The position numbers were made by a program, and so were the translations under genes. The notes beneath the pieces are model-generated. The model saw only the letters and a program-made list of their open reading frames with translations, had not been told where the DNA came from and made no database searches. Below are positions 1 through 10,724 of a stretch of DNA of 64,000 nt, piece by piece. Within the stretch, counting starts at the first letter, position 1. Each line of letters begins with the position of its first letter. Source of the stretch: Typha latifolia (Eukaryota > Streptophyta > Magnoliopsida > Poales > Typhaceae); NCBI GenBank assembly GCA_019914945.1, contig CM034103.1, forward strand, positions 3,906,001 through 3,970,000. The letters run 5' to 3'.

Positions 1-595
1 CATAGCTTGGAGGTTGATCAATATAGACCTCATCTTCAAGAACACCATTCAGGAATGCTAATTTGACATCCATTTGATACATCTTCCATCTATTTTGAGC
101 CGTCAAAGCCAAGACCATGCGAATAGTCTCAAGTCGAACAACGGAGCAAAAAAACTTCGTCGTAGTCAATGCCATACTTTTGATTGTAGCCTTTCGCTAC
201 CAATCGGGCCTTGTGCTTCTCAACTTCACCTTTTTCATTCAACTTGGTCTTGTAAATCTATTTAACACTTATTGGTTTGTGCCTAGTAGGAAGATCTACA
301 AGATCCCATATCCCAAGTATCATTTTTTGTGATTGAATCAATTTCTTGATCCATAGCATGTCTCCATTTTTATTGGTCTGACGCCTCCTCAAAAGTGATA
401 GGATCTGCATTAATAAATAGTGCAAAGTTGCTCATATCTTCATATGATACTTCTCTTGCAGCTTCATATATCTCTCTAATGCTCCTTGTCTTCCTTGGTA
501 GAGACTCCAATGATGAAGGTGTTGAAGATGACGTGGAAGAAGAAGACGATGAAGTAGGTAGAGTCCTTTCTTCTTCTCCAAGATCACCACCTTGA
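1..595 (-). pseudogene. Copia reverse transcriptase, N-terminal part at window edge
   Basis: On the minus strand, bases 1-330 read as the Copia RT block around [19 protein letters not shown] and QMDVKLAFLNG, then continue toward VYIDQPP at the window start. Upstream (about 430-600) is the acidic, Ser/Glu-rich linker between integrase and RT, with repeated Glu-Glu-Asp and Ser-Ser runs. The catalytic YVDD lies outside the window. Stops and frame changes are present. Confidence 0.7.
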
Positions 596-775
596 CTTTC
601 TTCTTCACCTGCAAGAATAGAATATTTTCTTTTCTCTTTTCCATCCCACCCCTAAGATTCTCCTTCATTAAATTTTACATCTCTACTTACAATAACCTTC
701 TTGGTAAGAGGATTAAAGAGTTTATAGGCTTTGGACATTTCACTATAGCCTATAAGAATATATTTTTCAGATTTA

Positions 776-1291
776 TCATCCAATTTTTTCATTTTTTCCA
801 TCAGGCATATGCACATAGGCAATGCTTCCAAAAATCCTCAAGTGAGCAACACAAGGCTTGTGTCCACTCCAAGCTTCTTGAGGTGTCATGTCATGCACAC
901 ATTTAGAAGTTGCACGATTCAAGAGATAGACTGCACATGCAACGGCTTCGGCCCAAAATATATTAGGCATCCCTTTTGCTTTTAACATGCTTTTAGCAAG
1001 CTCCAAAATAGTCCAGTTCTTTCTTTCTGCCACTCCATTTTGTTGTGGTGTATAACGAGTACTAACTTGATGTTTTATGCCATGCTCTTTGAAAAAAGAG
1101 ATAAAATCTTGTGAATCGGAATGCAAAGTTTTTAAGATATATTCACTTTGATTTTCAACTAAGGCCTTGAATACTTTAAACTTGTTCAATACATCTCTCT
1201 TTTCTTTAAGAAAATAAATCCATGTCTTTTTACTATAATCATCGATGAAGGTAAAGAAATAACGATTACCTCCAATGAATGTTGTGTGCAT
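776..1291 (-). pseudogene. Copia integrase core fragment
   Basis: The open stretch carries the rve integrase core. FTFIDDYSKKTWIYFLK supplies the first catalytic Asp, TLHSDSQDF the second (normally RSDRGGEF), and PQQNGVAERKN the Glu. The conserved tail FWAEAVACAVYLLNR follows. The enzyme would join element cDNA to host DNA. The RGGE segment has changed to SQDF, suggesting decay. The frame then runs into the linker before RT. Confidence 0.85.
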
Positions 1292-1402
1292 AGGGCCACA
1301 TAGATCGGTATGAACAAGCTCAAGAGGTTTGGATGCTCTCCAAGTTTTTTCACTTGGAAAAGAGTCTCAGTGATGCTTTCCAAGTGCACACCCTTCACAT
1401 AC

Positions 1403-2002
1403 TTAATCATGTTGATGAATATTTGATATGCCTCGTACCATATATTTCTTGCACATGTGAGAAAGAGAACTTAACTCAAATGACCGGAGATGCCAAAGCA
1501 ATGACTCATCCTTTATGATGGTATTGAAGCATGAAAGAACTTCACTTTGTATCTTCAAAGGAAACGTTTTGTTTGGTGTCATCTTCACTTTGGCTATAAG
1601 AATATTGTTCTTGTCCTTAATTTTGCATGTGTCTTCTTTGAAGAGAACATCATGACCCTTGGAAAAAGGTTGTCCAACACTCAAAAGATTTTGCTTAAGA
1701 TCTGGAACATAGAAAATATTAGTAATGTATTAGACATCTTTCTTTGTTTTGACAAGAATGTCACCACTCCTTTTAACCGGTAGCTTGTTGTTATCGCCAA
1801 TGCAAACCTCACTTTGGATAGATTCATCCAAAGTGACAAAAGCATATTTGTTTCCTATCATGTGATTACTACAACCACTATCAACGTACCAAATATCATT
1901 AATAACATCCTCTTGTACATTACAAATAAGAAAGAGAGCCATCATCCTTCTTTTGATTATTTTCTCGAGCATAGTTGGCATCTTTATTTTCCTCATCGAC
2001 AA
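1403..2002 (-). pseudogene. Copia protease and GAG-pre-integrase region
   Basis: The aspartic protease signature is seen as WYVDSGCSNHMIGN around 1870-1895, where D-S-G is the catalytic triad of the retroviral-type protease. Downstream, LWHLRSFELSSLSHMCKKY near 1440-1500 matches the GAG-pre-integrase domain. Its usual L-W-H-x-R-x-G-H core has drifted (RFGH is now RSFE). The two parts are in different reading frames, so the polyprotein is broken between them. Confidence 0.75.
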
Positions 2003-2075
2003 TTCTTTTTCTATACATTCTTTTTATGTGGCCATATTTGCCACAATGATGACATTGGACGTCTGCATACCGTCC

Positions 2076-2870
2076 TCATCCTCTACCTCTACCTCTAGTT
2101 GAAGTAGATGAGAATGTATTATTATTTTCATTTTCTTGCCCTCTTCCTTCATTGTTTCTACCTCTCCCATGGCCAAAATGCCGTCCTCCTCTCCCTCTAG
2201 AACCTCCTTTCAATGAAACTTGAGATTGAAATGCTTGCTCTAAGGAAGGAGAATCAAATTGATTCATGTGATGCTCATGGGATTGGAGTGATCCCAATAA
2301 ACTTTCAATGGAGAAAGTAGATAAATCTTTAGATTTTTCAATAGCAACAACAATATACTCATACTTTTTAGTTAAACTTCCAAGAATTTTTTCAACTACT
2401 CTTTGGTCTAAAATTTTCTCACCATTAGTCCTCAATTGGTTAACGATAGAGATTACCCGATTGAAGTAGACTTCAACTACTTCGGAGTCCTTCGTGTGAA
2501 GAGTGTCAAATTCGGCTCAAAGAGTTTGAAGCCGCACCATCTTCACCTTCTCCTCTCCTTTGTAAGACACATTGAGTATATCCCACACTTCTTTCGCCAT
2601 CGACACGGTGGAGATTCGTTCAAAGATTGCCTCGTCCACCACTTGATAAATGAAGAACAATGCCTTCTTGTCCTTCTTGCGAGTCTTCTTTAACTTATTG
2701 AGTTGTTGTGAGATGAGTGTTGTCGCGTTCTTTAGCTCAACATAGCCTTTCTCTACGATATCCCATAGATCTTAGGATCCATAGAGAACCTTCATTTGGA
2801 TACTCCATTAGTTAAAATTCTTCTCGGTGAAGCGAGAAAATTGGGGTTGCAACAAGCTATTGGAAGCCAT
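2076..2870 (-). pseudogene. Copia gag (UBN2-type nucleocapsid precursor), disrupted
   Basis: Reading starts at the ATG at 2870-2868 (MASNSLLQPQFSRFTEKNFN). It continues through the UBN2 gag domain typical of plant Copia, including the segment around VVEKILGSLTKKYEYIVVAIE near 2350-2435. It ends in a Gly/Arg-rich stretch (GRGGRHFGHGRG) that probably binds RNA. At least two in-frame stops interrupt the first part (near 2775 and 2810), so no full gag can be made. A zinc knuckle was expected just downstream. Only a degraded CGKYGH-like trace is visible near 2030-2050. Confidence 0.75.
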
Positions 2871-2889
2871 TGTATTTTAAGAAAAGCTA

Positions 2890-2901
2890 GCTCTGATACC
2901 A
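2890..2901 (-). other. Primer binding site (initiator tRNA-Met)
   Basis: On the minus strand this reads TGGTATCAGAGC, the standard 12 bases complementary to the 3' end of plant initiator methionine tRNA. It starts a few bases inside the LTR, the normal place for minus-strand priming of reverse transcription. Confidence 0.9.
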
Positions 2902-2904
2902 CTT

Positions 2905-3259
2905 TGTTAGGAGAAGGTGATGAAAAACTCAAGAGAAGAAGATTGTTCTCTTAACACAAGATGAAGTAGATAAAAACTTTAAACTTTTCTTGATATTCTT
3001 GCACAAGATAAGACCACATATATATAGTAGTTTACATGACTCTTAGATATACTACATGACTCTTAGTTATCATTATATAACTTTTAGTTATCATATATAA
3101 CTCTTTGATTTCCAACATCTAGAGAATCCAAATATTATTATCATTTAAAGGCATAGAAAACATTAAGAGTCACCTCAAAACCAAAGCATTATTCTTGAAT
3201 TCTACACTAGCCAATTAATCTAATTGACTAGTCAAATGGGCTAGCTTAATATTCTAACA
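2905..3259 (-). repeat. 5' LTR of the Copia element
   Basis: The 355-bp segment begins TGTTAG and ends CTAACA as written on the plus strand, a perfect 6-bp terminal inverted repeat of the usual TG..CA type. A primer binding site abuts it on the internal side. Short LTRs of this size are common in small Copia lineages. Confidence 0.85.
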
Positions 3260-3284
3260 GCTTGTACATTAACACCTCGAGGTA

Positions 3285-6200
3285 TCACTTAATTTCCGCA
3301 GTCGACCCGCCCATCTCGGAACCCGTCCAATGGATGAAGGTGATATCGAGTAGATGCAAGATCTGTTTCAACTTCGCTGCCACTTTACTCATGCTTGGCC
3401 TATGTATGCCCATCGGCATTGTGCATCTCTTCACTACGTCCATGACCTTCCAGACCGAGTCGATGTCATATTGGCCATGGAGTTTCGCATCGCCGACTTT
3501 TGTCACATCCCATCTGGAGAGCTTCTGTTGCACCCATTTCAATATGTGACCTGTTTCTAGCCACTACAACTCCACCACTGCAAGTAAGCCTGTGATTAGC
3601 TCCAAGAGAACAATATTGAAGCTGTATATGTCGCTCTTCTCCATCAATCAGAAGGTATTATGCTACCTGTGTAAGGATGTTATAAGCCGAAGGTTGTCTA
3701 AATTAAAAGCTCCTAAATCAATGGAATAATTACATCGAGATCTTTCGAACTGTTGCTCATTTTCACATGAAACCCTTATCTTTTTTACATGATAAAAATC
3801 TCTTAACTATGTAAAATTCCAAAATACTCCTTATATTAGTAAATGTCACACTATTGTTATGTGAATAGTTATAGGTCTTTTGGGCTCGTTGACTTGTGAA
3901 ATAAAGTTAATTATAGAATAAGTATTTAATTTTTAATACAAGATGAAAAAAGCTAATTATAATATAAGTTATTTTATTGTATAATCGAATACTAGTATAT
4001 GGAATACTAATTACATTTAATGTGACATAAAATTGATATTAAAAAGTATTAGAGAATAATAGATTTGTATTGGAAATACGTGATGTTTTATACTAAATAA
4101 CTAAATACCTTTGATTGAATGTAAAGTAGTAGTAATAAGATATATATTCTAACATTGCAATATTTTTTAGTATAAATGCAGACTTAAAATGCTCCATATA
4201 TTTTCGCTACAATAAATACAAACTTAAAAATACATGACAGTGCAAATATATAACCATTTGATGCATGGTAGTATAGAGATATAGCCATGTAGTGCATAGC
4301 ATTACGAATATATAGCTATGTAGTGTGTAATAATACAGACATATAACCATGCAGTGCATGCTAGTGTGGACATATAGTGCATCGCAGTACAGATATATCT
4401 TAATATAGTGCATGATAATGTGAACATATAGCTATGTAGTGTATCGCAGTGTGGACTTATATTTTTTCTATTACATTGAAGTATGAATATCATAATGTAT
4501 TTATGTGAAATGACTGTTTTTCAAGAGAAGAGAGAGAAAGAATCTTAATGGTAGCTGAGGTGATATATAATTAAGTGATATCTAAACTAGAAGCAAAATA
4601 ATAATTATGAGTTACTATTACCTAGGGATATAATATTCTGGATCTCAATATCCTAGACTGCCAGCTTGAACGTAGGCGGAGATGCAACCTTGAGGATTGT
4701 GGAAAACCTTAGAAAGCCCCGAATTTGCAAGCTTAGCCTCAAGATTACTAGACAAGAGGATGTTGCTGGTCTTTACGTCTCCATGAACTATAGGTGAGGT
4801 GCATCCCTTGTGCAAATACTCCAGCCCTGCTCAGTAAATTAAGCTTCTAAATAAACCTATCAAATTACAAGGTAAACCTTACAATGTGAAGACACCTTCT
4901 GCTGCGTCCATGCTATCTCAATTCGCTTTCTCCAACTTAAGAATTTTCTCTCTCCAGCTTTGTCTGCGCTAAAACTAACTAATCGTTAAATTTTGATCAA
5001 TTTAATTGTAAAAATAGTTCATCATATATTAATACGCATACCCATGAGATGATCTCGGAGACTTCCCTGTGACATGTATTCATAGATAAGGACCAGATTG
5101 TTACTGTCTTTGCAAAACCCAATCAAAGTCACCAGTTTTCTGTGACGAATACTTTAGAGGAACAAGGCCTGCAACCCAAAGAATTCATGAACCTGTCTGG
5201 CAACAAGTGAATAATATTATACAACCTTGTATTGCACAAGGACACATTAATAATTAGCTCCTAACATACCATCCACTAACCATCTCCCTTCCTATCTTCA
5301 AAATCGATTTAGAAAATAACATAAATTTTATTAGATAACTAATTAACCCAAAAATTTAAGCAATCAAACAGGGGATCAACTCTGTATATTTTATATTTAG
5401 TATGCCCCCTCATGTGTGGCTTTAATATTATATATGCAAAATATAAAAGATAATAAAAGTGCAGCCCACTATATCGCAATACTAATTGTTGGAGAATAAA
5501 AAGTGCAGCCCAAAACTCTTTGTTTCCTTTCACATTGTAACCATCTTCTTCTGGAACAGTACTAGAAGTCCCTTCAGCCTATGTATTATGAGAGCACATC
5601 TTGACTGCAACATCCATCCCATCTTTTAAGCAACCGTGGTAAACAGTTCCAAAGCCTCCTCTGCCGAGGACTCGTTCAAAACTTTTGGTGATTGTCTTCA
5701 TCTCTGGATATGTGAATTCATCAACTCTTAAAGGCTTGTCGAAAGGTACGTAATTGTAGTTGCATGGACGGCACCGGCGCAAAGGTACGTAAAAATCAAA
5801 GAAAGATACTTGTAAATTGTTTCATGCTTGTAATTAAGTAAATTATTTATTTCAGATGTGCGAGTTGGAGAATCTACATATATAAGACTTATTGCGACCA
5901 AGTTAGAATGGAGATGATGACTGGTCATCTCAACTTACACGTTTGCCTTGGTGTCCTTCTCCGATAGAGAACTACCAGCAATAGTATGATTAATATTACA
6001 AAAACTGTTGCAATAACCGTTGCAATGATAACGGTGGTCTTTCGACAGCCACTACATTTACTTCCGGGCTGACACAGATCCGGGTTGTTGTCAACTCTTG
6101 CATCCACCACAAGACCACCTAGTATCAACATAGCTAATGTTGGATATAATTAGGTTTAATGGGAGGAACAAAGACGTACTTTAAGTCAAGCAAGCCCCTT

Positions 6201-8568
6201 GCTTGCTTTTGAAGGAGAGAGCGTCTGGGATCGAACCACTGAGTTTGTTCGCTGACAAATTTCTGCAGCAAAAGCATAACTAATTGATGATCAACATATT
6301 TGTTATAGGGCTTTATCGATCTACATATGAAAAGAATATGCTTGCTTACAGCAGGACCAGATATAGTAAATCTGCTAGGAAACTTGGTATCGAGCCTGAT
6401 AGATTATTGTTAGATAGATCCCTAAGATAAAAGTCAAGTTGTAAGCCTTCCATTTAATTTTGTCAAACTAGTTTAAATGGAATTGTAGTTTGCCACTTAC
6501 AAGTATTTGATGGTTTTAAGTTTCTCAAGAGCTGTGGGTATGCTGCCAGACAATCCATGTAAAGAAAGGTTTCTGTGTATAGGACATTTCAATTAGTAAC
6601 AGTAATGAACTCATTGTTTACGTACTACTTAGAATAAGAACAAATTAAGAGGAAGAGGGAGAGATATGCTTTAGCAAATTATTTATGGTACTTACAGAGT
6701 TGTGACTCTAGGAGGATTAGAACCTGAAAAGGTACAATTAAGCCCCTCCCAAGCTAATTTCTCCGGAGGACATGGATCACCTTGCCAAATCTTCATATGA
6801 TACAATCCTTTGAGCTCCATCATTCCATCAACCGTTAAAAGGTCGATCCACAAACATAAACAAAACGTTAGTATACAAAGACGTTAGTAACTCCCATCTC
6901 AAGTAGATAAATGCCAGGCATGTAAATGATAACATTTAGGCATATTTTTACACGATTATCACTGATAACTTTCAAAATATTATAATTTTTGTTACATTAT
7001 GTAAAATATCATTACTGCAATCTGACTAATTACCGTTAAAACTGAACTTAGACGAGGAATTTGCATAAATCATCTTATAGATGATTTGAAAGCCATCTAC
7101 ATTACCTGATATAAGAGTACAAGAAAATAATATCTTATTTTTGTTGCAAGAAAAATATACACCCTGAACGTTTAACAACTGCCTTTACGAGTATCCTATG
7201 AATATTCTGTTAAATAAACTAGCACTAATGTTAATTACAACAAAGAGTCAAAAGATTTCAATAGCAATTATGATATTAAAGAAAAAAATCAGTAGGCAAT
7301 CATGTTAAAATACTCTAACATGTAATTTACGTGATTACGTGCCATCTCCTCTATCAGTTGCTGAATAGTTAAGCTGCAGAGGCCTGTATATTTCAAAAGC
7401 ATTAAGAATTGGTGGAGAGGTGGAACCAGCCGTTTGTATTATGCGAAAATTATATTGGGTTTCCATGCCAAGGTCGAAGGTGAGGTTTATGTGACTTGTC
7501 CGATAACTGTAAGTTGTGATGTTGCTCATTTTTAGTTCATTGTTAACGAATACGCCGAAATATCTGGGCAGATAGTCGAACTGAGCGAAATGCATGTACA
7601 TATAATGCACAGGACGATTATCTCTCCATAATGCTTCCCAGACAAACTCCAGGGTAGTGTTCTCATCTGTTGGTGTGACTGCAGTATTCATGACCATAGA
7701 CGGCACTCGAAAGGGGTCCCCAGGCGGGTTCTCGACGTCTTTATTTTCACTTGCACTAATGATGGCAGTACCAGTACCGTTCAACGGTATCCAAATGCGA
7801 TCATAAACGTCCTCCGGGTACCTGTCCACAGAAAATTATTAGAGAATCTTTAGCAAACCGGAGTTTAGTTGATCAACTGCAGTTCCTGATTGAGGAGCTA
7901 ACCATGCGGTTTAACGGTTTAGTGTGAAGACTAACTGCTCAATTTAGGTCTTTTCATAGCTTAATCAATTCAAAAGCTTAAATCGATAGGTTATAGATAG
8001 ACCTGAGCATGGGTAGCTCAGCCTGCTCGACTAACCTGCCCGGCCTTTTTGTTCCTTAAAAAAGCCATTATACGTATATTAGTTCCAAGCCAAGCTTGAT
8101 CAAATGTTAAAGCTACATCACGCTCAGCAAAATTGTAATTTCTAACTAGACTCAGCTGGTAGCATGCTGGTCTTTATCATACAGTTAATTGAACTACGCC
8201 CAGATGCATCACCATGAATGAATAAATGAAGAGCTTTTTTTTTTTTTTTTTGCCTAATATACGAATTAGTTGCAGCTCCCAGATTGGACCTGCCTATTCC
8301 TTCCAGTGCGATGGTCGGAATCACATCTGCGTAGGCACTTGGATCGTCAATAAACTTCAGCTCCAGGACAGATATGAATGGAGTTCCTTTTCCAGTATTC
8401 TCTAAACAAATAGAGAAGTAAGTAGTCCGCTGTGGCCATAGTTATGATCTCAAAAAACATGAGAAAAAATGCATCCGTGATGTTCACACTCTGCCAGAAA
8501 TTAACCCCTATGTAGAGTTTAATCATCCCAGTTACAACCAAAGTATTACTTTTTATCATAATTTGCAA
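3285..8568 (-). pseudogene. Malectin-like/LRR receptor kinase pseudogene (tandem copy A)
   Basis: Exon by exon this matches the intact neighbour at 10725-19292. A partial malectin-like exon lies at about 8260-8568, the second malectin exon at 7340-7820, LRR exons between 6180 and 6830, the transmembrane exon at 5930-6115, and kinase exons at 5580-5780, 5041-5165, 4886-4954, 4630-4826 and 3285-3666. It is dead several times over. The first ~110 residues of the malectin domain are missing, and a frameshift follows TMATADY. A TAA sits in the exon at 5041-5165. One base is lost in the exon at 4886-4954. HRD has become HGD and DFG has become NSG. A stop precedes DPEY, and another lies near 3555. 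The usual stop has mutated, so the tail is extended. It may still be transcribed. Confidence 0.88.
4200..4470. repeat. Degenerate ~34-bp minisatellite in a pseudogene intron
   Basis: About seven diverged units resembling ATATAGCTATGTAGTGCAT followed by a short CAGTRYGGAC-like spacer run in tandem. They lie in the pseudogene intron between the last two kinase exons. Copies differ from each other at many positions, so the array is old. The antisense open frames here are a by-product of the repeat. Confidence 0.6.
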
Positions 8569-8649
8569 ACCAGTTAGCCAATTGATTAACCTCGTGGTAG
8601 ATATAATTTATACACAAAAATATAAAAAAAGGAAATAAAGAAAATATAA

Positions 8650-9021
8650 TTAACGTTGATAGCCGCAACAGACCACAGAGCTGAGCGGTGGCCCTTCAAA
8701 ATGTTGACAAGCTATAAGTTGTCGATTTTGATGATCAAACAGGTGATGCCGCAATGACTGAGTGCAGCGGAGTGCCTCTCTAAATCTAATTGCTTTTGTT
8801 GCAGGGGTTGAGTGGTAGACACCATGCCGACTGTGAGCTATAATCATGGAACCCAATGGGGCGTGAAGGATGAAGCCCATCTTACTGAGTTCGTCGGGAT
8901 CCGAAAGAAAGCTATCGATGTTGAGCTTGAGGAAATCATGAGAGGAGAGGTTTCTAGCGGATAAGACGAAAATAAGGAGTAGGCCCCAAAATAAGGGGAG
9001 AGACAATCTCATAGTACTCAT
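8650..9021 (-). CDS. Hypothetical 123-residue ORF with signal-peptide-like start
   Basis: I do not recognise this protein. It starts at MSTMRLSLPLFWGLLLIFVL, a basic residue followed by a hydrophobic core typical of a secretory signal peptide. It then runs through a soluble segment with several His and Arg residues and a C-terminal Cys-Cys pair. It sits where the missing first exons of the kinase pseudogene should be and reads in the same direction. It could be a replacement 5' end joined by rearrangement, an unrelated small gene fragment, or chance. No malectin similarity is visible. Confidence 0.3.
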   Translation of the reverse strand: MSTMRLSLPLFWGLLLIFVLSARNLSSHDFLKLNIDSFLSDPDELSKMGFILHAPLGSMIIAHSRHGVYHSTPATKAIRFREALRCTQSLRHHLFDHQNRQLIACQHFEGPPLSSVVCCGYQR

Positions 9022-9581
9022 GTGCTAGGGCTAAAGATCTCACCTAGGCCACAGTCGGAAGTTCCTCGACAGAATTGGAATAATATTGTTTCGGTGCTTC
9101 TATATGTGCCAAAATAATAACACTGATAACAGCGAGGAGTAAAGGATGCCAGTGAGCGGGCAGTAAATTCTATTCAGAGAATGCTAAACGGTCTTTGTCG
9201 TCTTGACCTTCTAGATATTTCAACTTGACAATATTTGAACTCGGCTTTCACGAAACAGTGCAGCCATTTAAATGCACCAGGAGGGTGTTTGAGCGATATT
9301 TGTGTAAAACTTGCTATGACCTTCTTTTGATGCGAAGCAAACTTCGATCTTTAATTTATAAATCCTTGTGCCACTTCTCATCCAAAATAACTAGACAATA
9401 TAAACAACTTTATTTTGATTACAAATTACCAATTACATAAATATTAAGAAACTCCATCTTTAGTTTGCAAAAACTTTATTATTTCTTTTTTTGTCAAAAA
9501 AAAAACAACTTTATTTTTTAAATTTGTGTAATTAGTACTATAACATAATTCAAAGGGTCTAAATAAAATTAAGCCTATAGT

Positions 9582-10366
9582 TGTTAAAAATTGTCTCAAA
9601 TTTAGTTTCAGCAAATTTTCAACAAGTATCCGCATTTCTGTGCCGCGTGTTCGAACGGGCTCTAGGAGTGTTCGAATGCGGGCTCTAGACATAGAGCAGT
9701 CTGTGATGCAGGCGTTCGAACGGTCTAGCCGCGTTCGAACGCAAGCCAACCCGAGAGCGAACTTTTCTATAGGCGTTTGAACGGCCCAATTGCATTCGAA
9801 CGTGAGCCAACCTGAGAGCAGCTATTTCTGCAGGCGTTCGAACGGCCCCCTCCTGCGTTCAAACACCCCTTTGGTTCTGCTGTATTGATATTGGGCGCGT
9901 TCGAACACGCCCCCGAGGGCGTTCGACCGCAACGCGGAAAATCCCCAAAACTGAACCTGACTATAAACTAAAGAGGGTTTTTTAGGGCTTAGTAGTTGGA
10001 AGAACATTTATGAGAGTTGAGTCACCATTGTATTGAGAGTGATTTGAGTTGTTAAACTCTTTGTAAGTGAGGGATTTGCATAGTAAAGAAGATTGCTCCG
10101 CCCGTGGACGTAGGCACATTACCGAACCACGTAAATCTTGTCTCTCTCTCTCTATTGCCTTCATTATTTCCATTGTTGGTGATTACTTGCATTAGGGTGT
10201 TTAATTCGTGAATAGAACTTGCTTAGGGCTATTCTATCACCATTAACATCTCTTAGGAGTTTTTCCCAAGCATTGCATTGATTTTCTTTCTCTATTTTCA
10301 TTTGGGGTATTTAGGGTGAAAGTCTTGCTTCTGCTTCCTTCACCCATTTGGGCATTTCGCATAACA
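9582..10366 (+). mobile_element. Solo Copia-type LTR (785 bp) with ATAGT target duplication
   Basis: The segment begins TGTTAA and ends ATAACA, the TG..CA ends of an LTR. Perfect 5-bp duplications ATAGT flank it (9577-9581 and 10367-10371). No internal coding region is attached, so recombination between two LTRs has removed the body. The first 320 bp carry CpG-rich GTTCGAAC motifs in a 61-bp tandem arrangement. The rest includes the stretch around GTAGGCACATTACCGAACCAC, typical of R/U5 regions of Copia LTRs. Plus strand is inferred from that layout. Confidence 0.85.
9647..9960. repeat. 61-bp tandem units carrying GTTCGAAC palindromes
   Basis: GGCGTTCGAACGG-like boxes start at 9711, 9772 and 9833, a regular 61-bp step. 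Each is followed by a second GCGTTCGAACGC-like box and the phrase GCCAACCYGAGAGC. Further looser copies flank them. Variants such as GCATTCGAAC and GCGTTTGAAC look like CpG transitions. Confidence 0.7.
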
Positions 10367-10724
10367 ATAGTAACAAATAAGAATTATAAAAATAGAGCAC
10401 ATAACTACTTGTAACCAAGGGCAATAAACTATGTGATATATAGGTCACTAACAAAATAAAGTTTGGAGCTCATAGAACGATGGCAGTTGGCATCGTTTGA
10501 TTATAAGATCTCGGACTTCCAGGTACTAGTATTTATATAATTCTTTTCCCCCTGCTTCTAAAACTCTCTTTTAGAGAAGAAAACATGGAACTAAAATTCA
10601 GGATCGAAATACAGAAGAGCAAATCGATAGAAGACACTCTCCACGCATTGTGATCTAATTGTTCATATTATATCTCCTTCAAAAATATATATAGATTGAA
10701 CACCAACTCCACAGTCGAAGACCC

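Larger units (their letters stand above)
1..3259 (-). mobile_element. Ty1/Copia retrotransposon, 5' portion, truncated by window edge
   Basis: A Copia-order element (gag, protease, integrase, RT) reads on the minus strand from one LTR (2905-3259) down to the window start. The order protease before integrase before RT is diagnostic of Ty1/Copia. Frames are broken by stops, so this copy is not intact. The other LTR and the RNase H end lie outside the window, so no target-site duplication can be tested. Its LTR ends about 25 bp from the stop codon of the receptor-kinase pseudogene, meaning it landed in that gene's 3' flank. Confidence 0.9.

Noticed and set aside
9647..9960. GTTCGAAC boxes as heat-shock elements
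   Set aside because: Heat-shock elements need TTCnnGAA with a two-base gap. Here TTC and GAA are directly joined.
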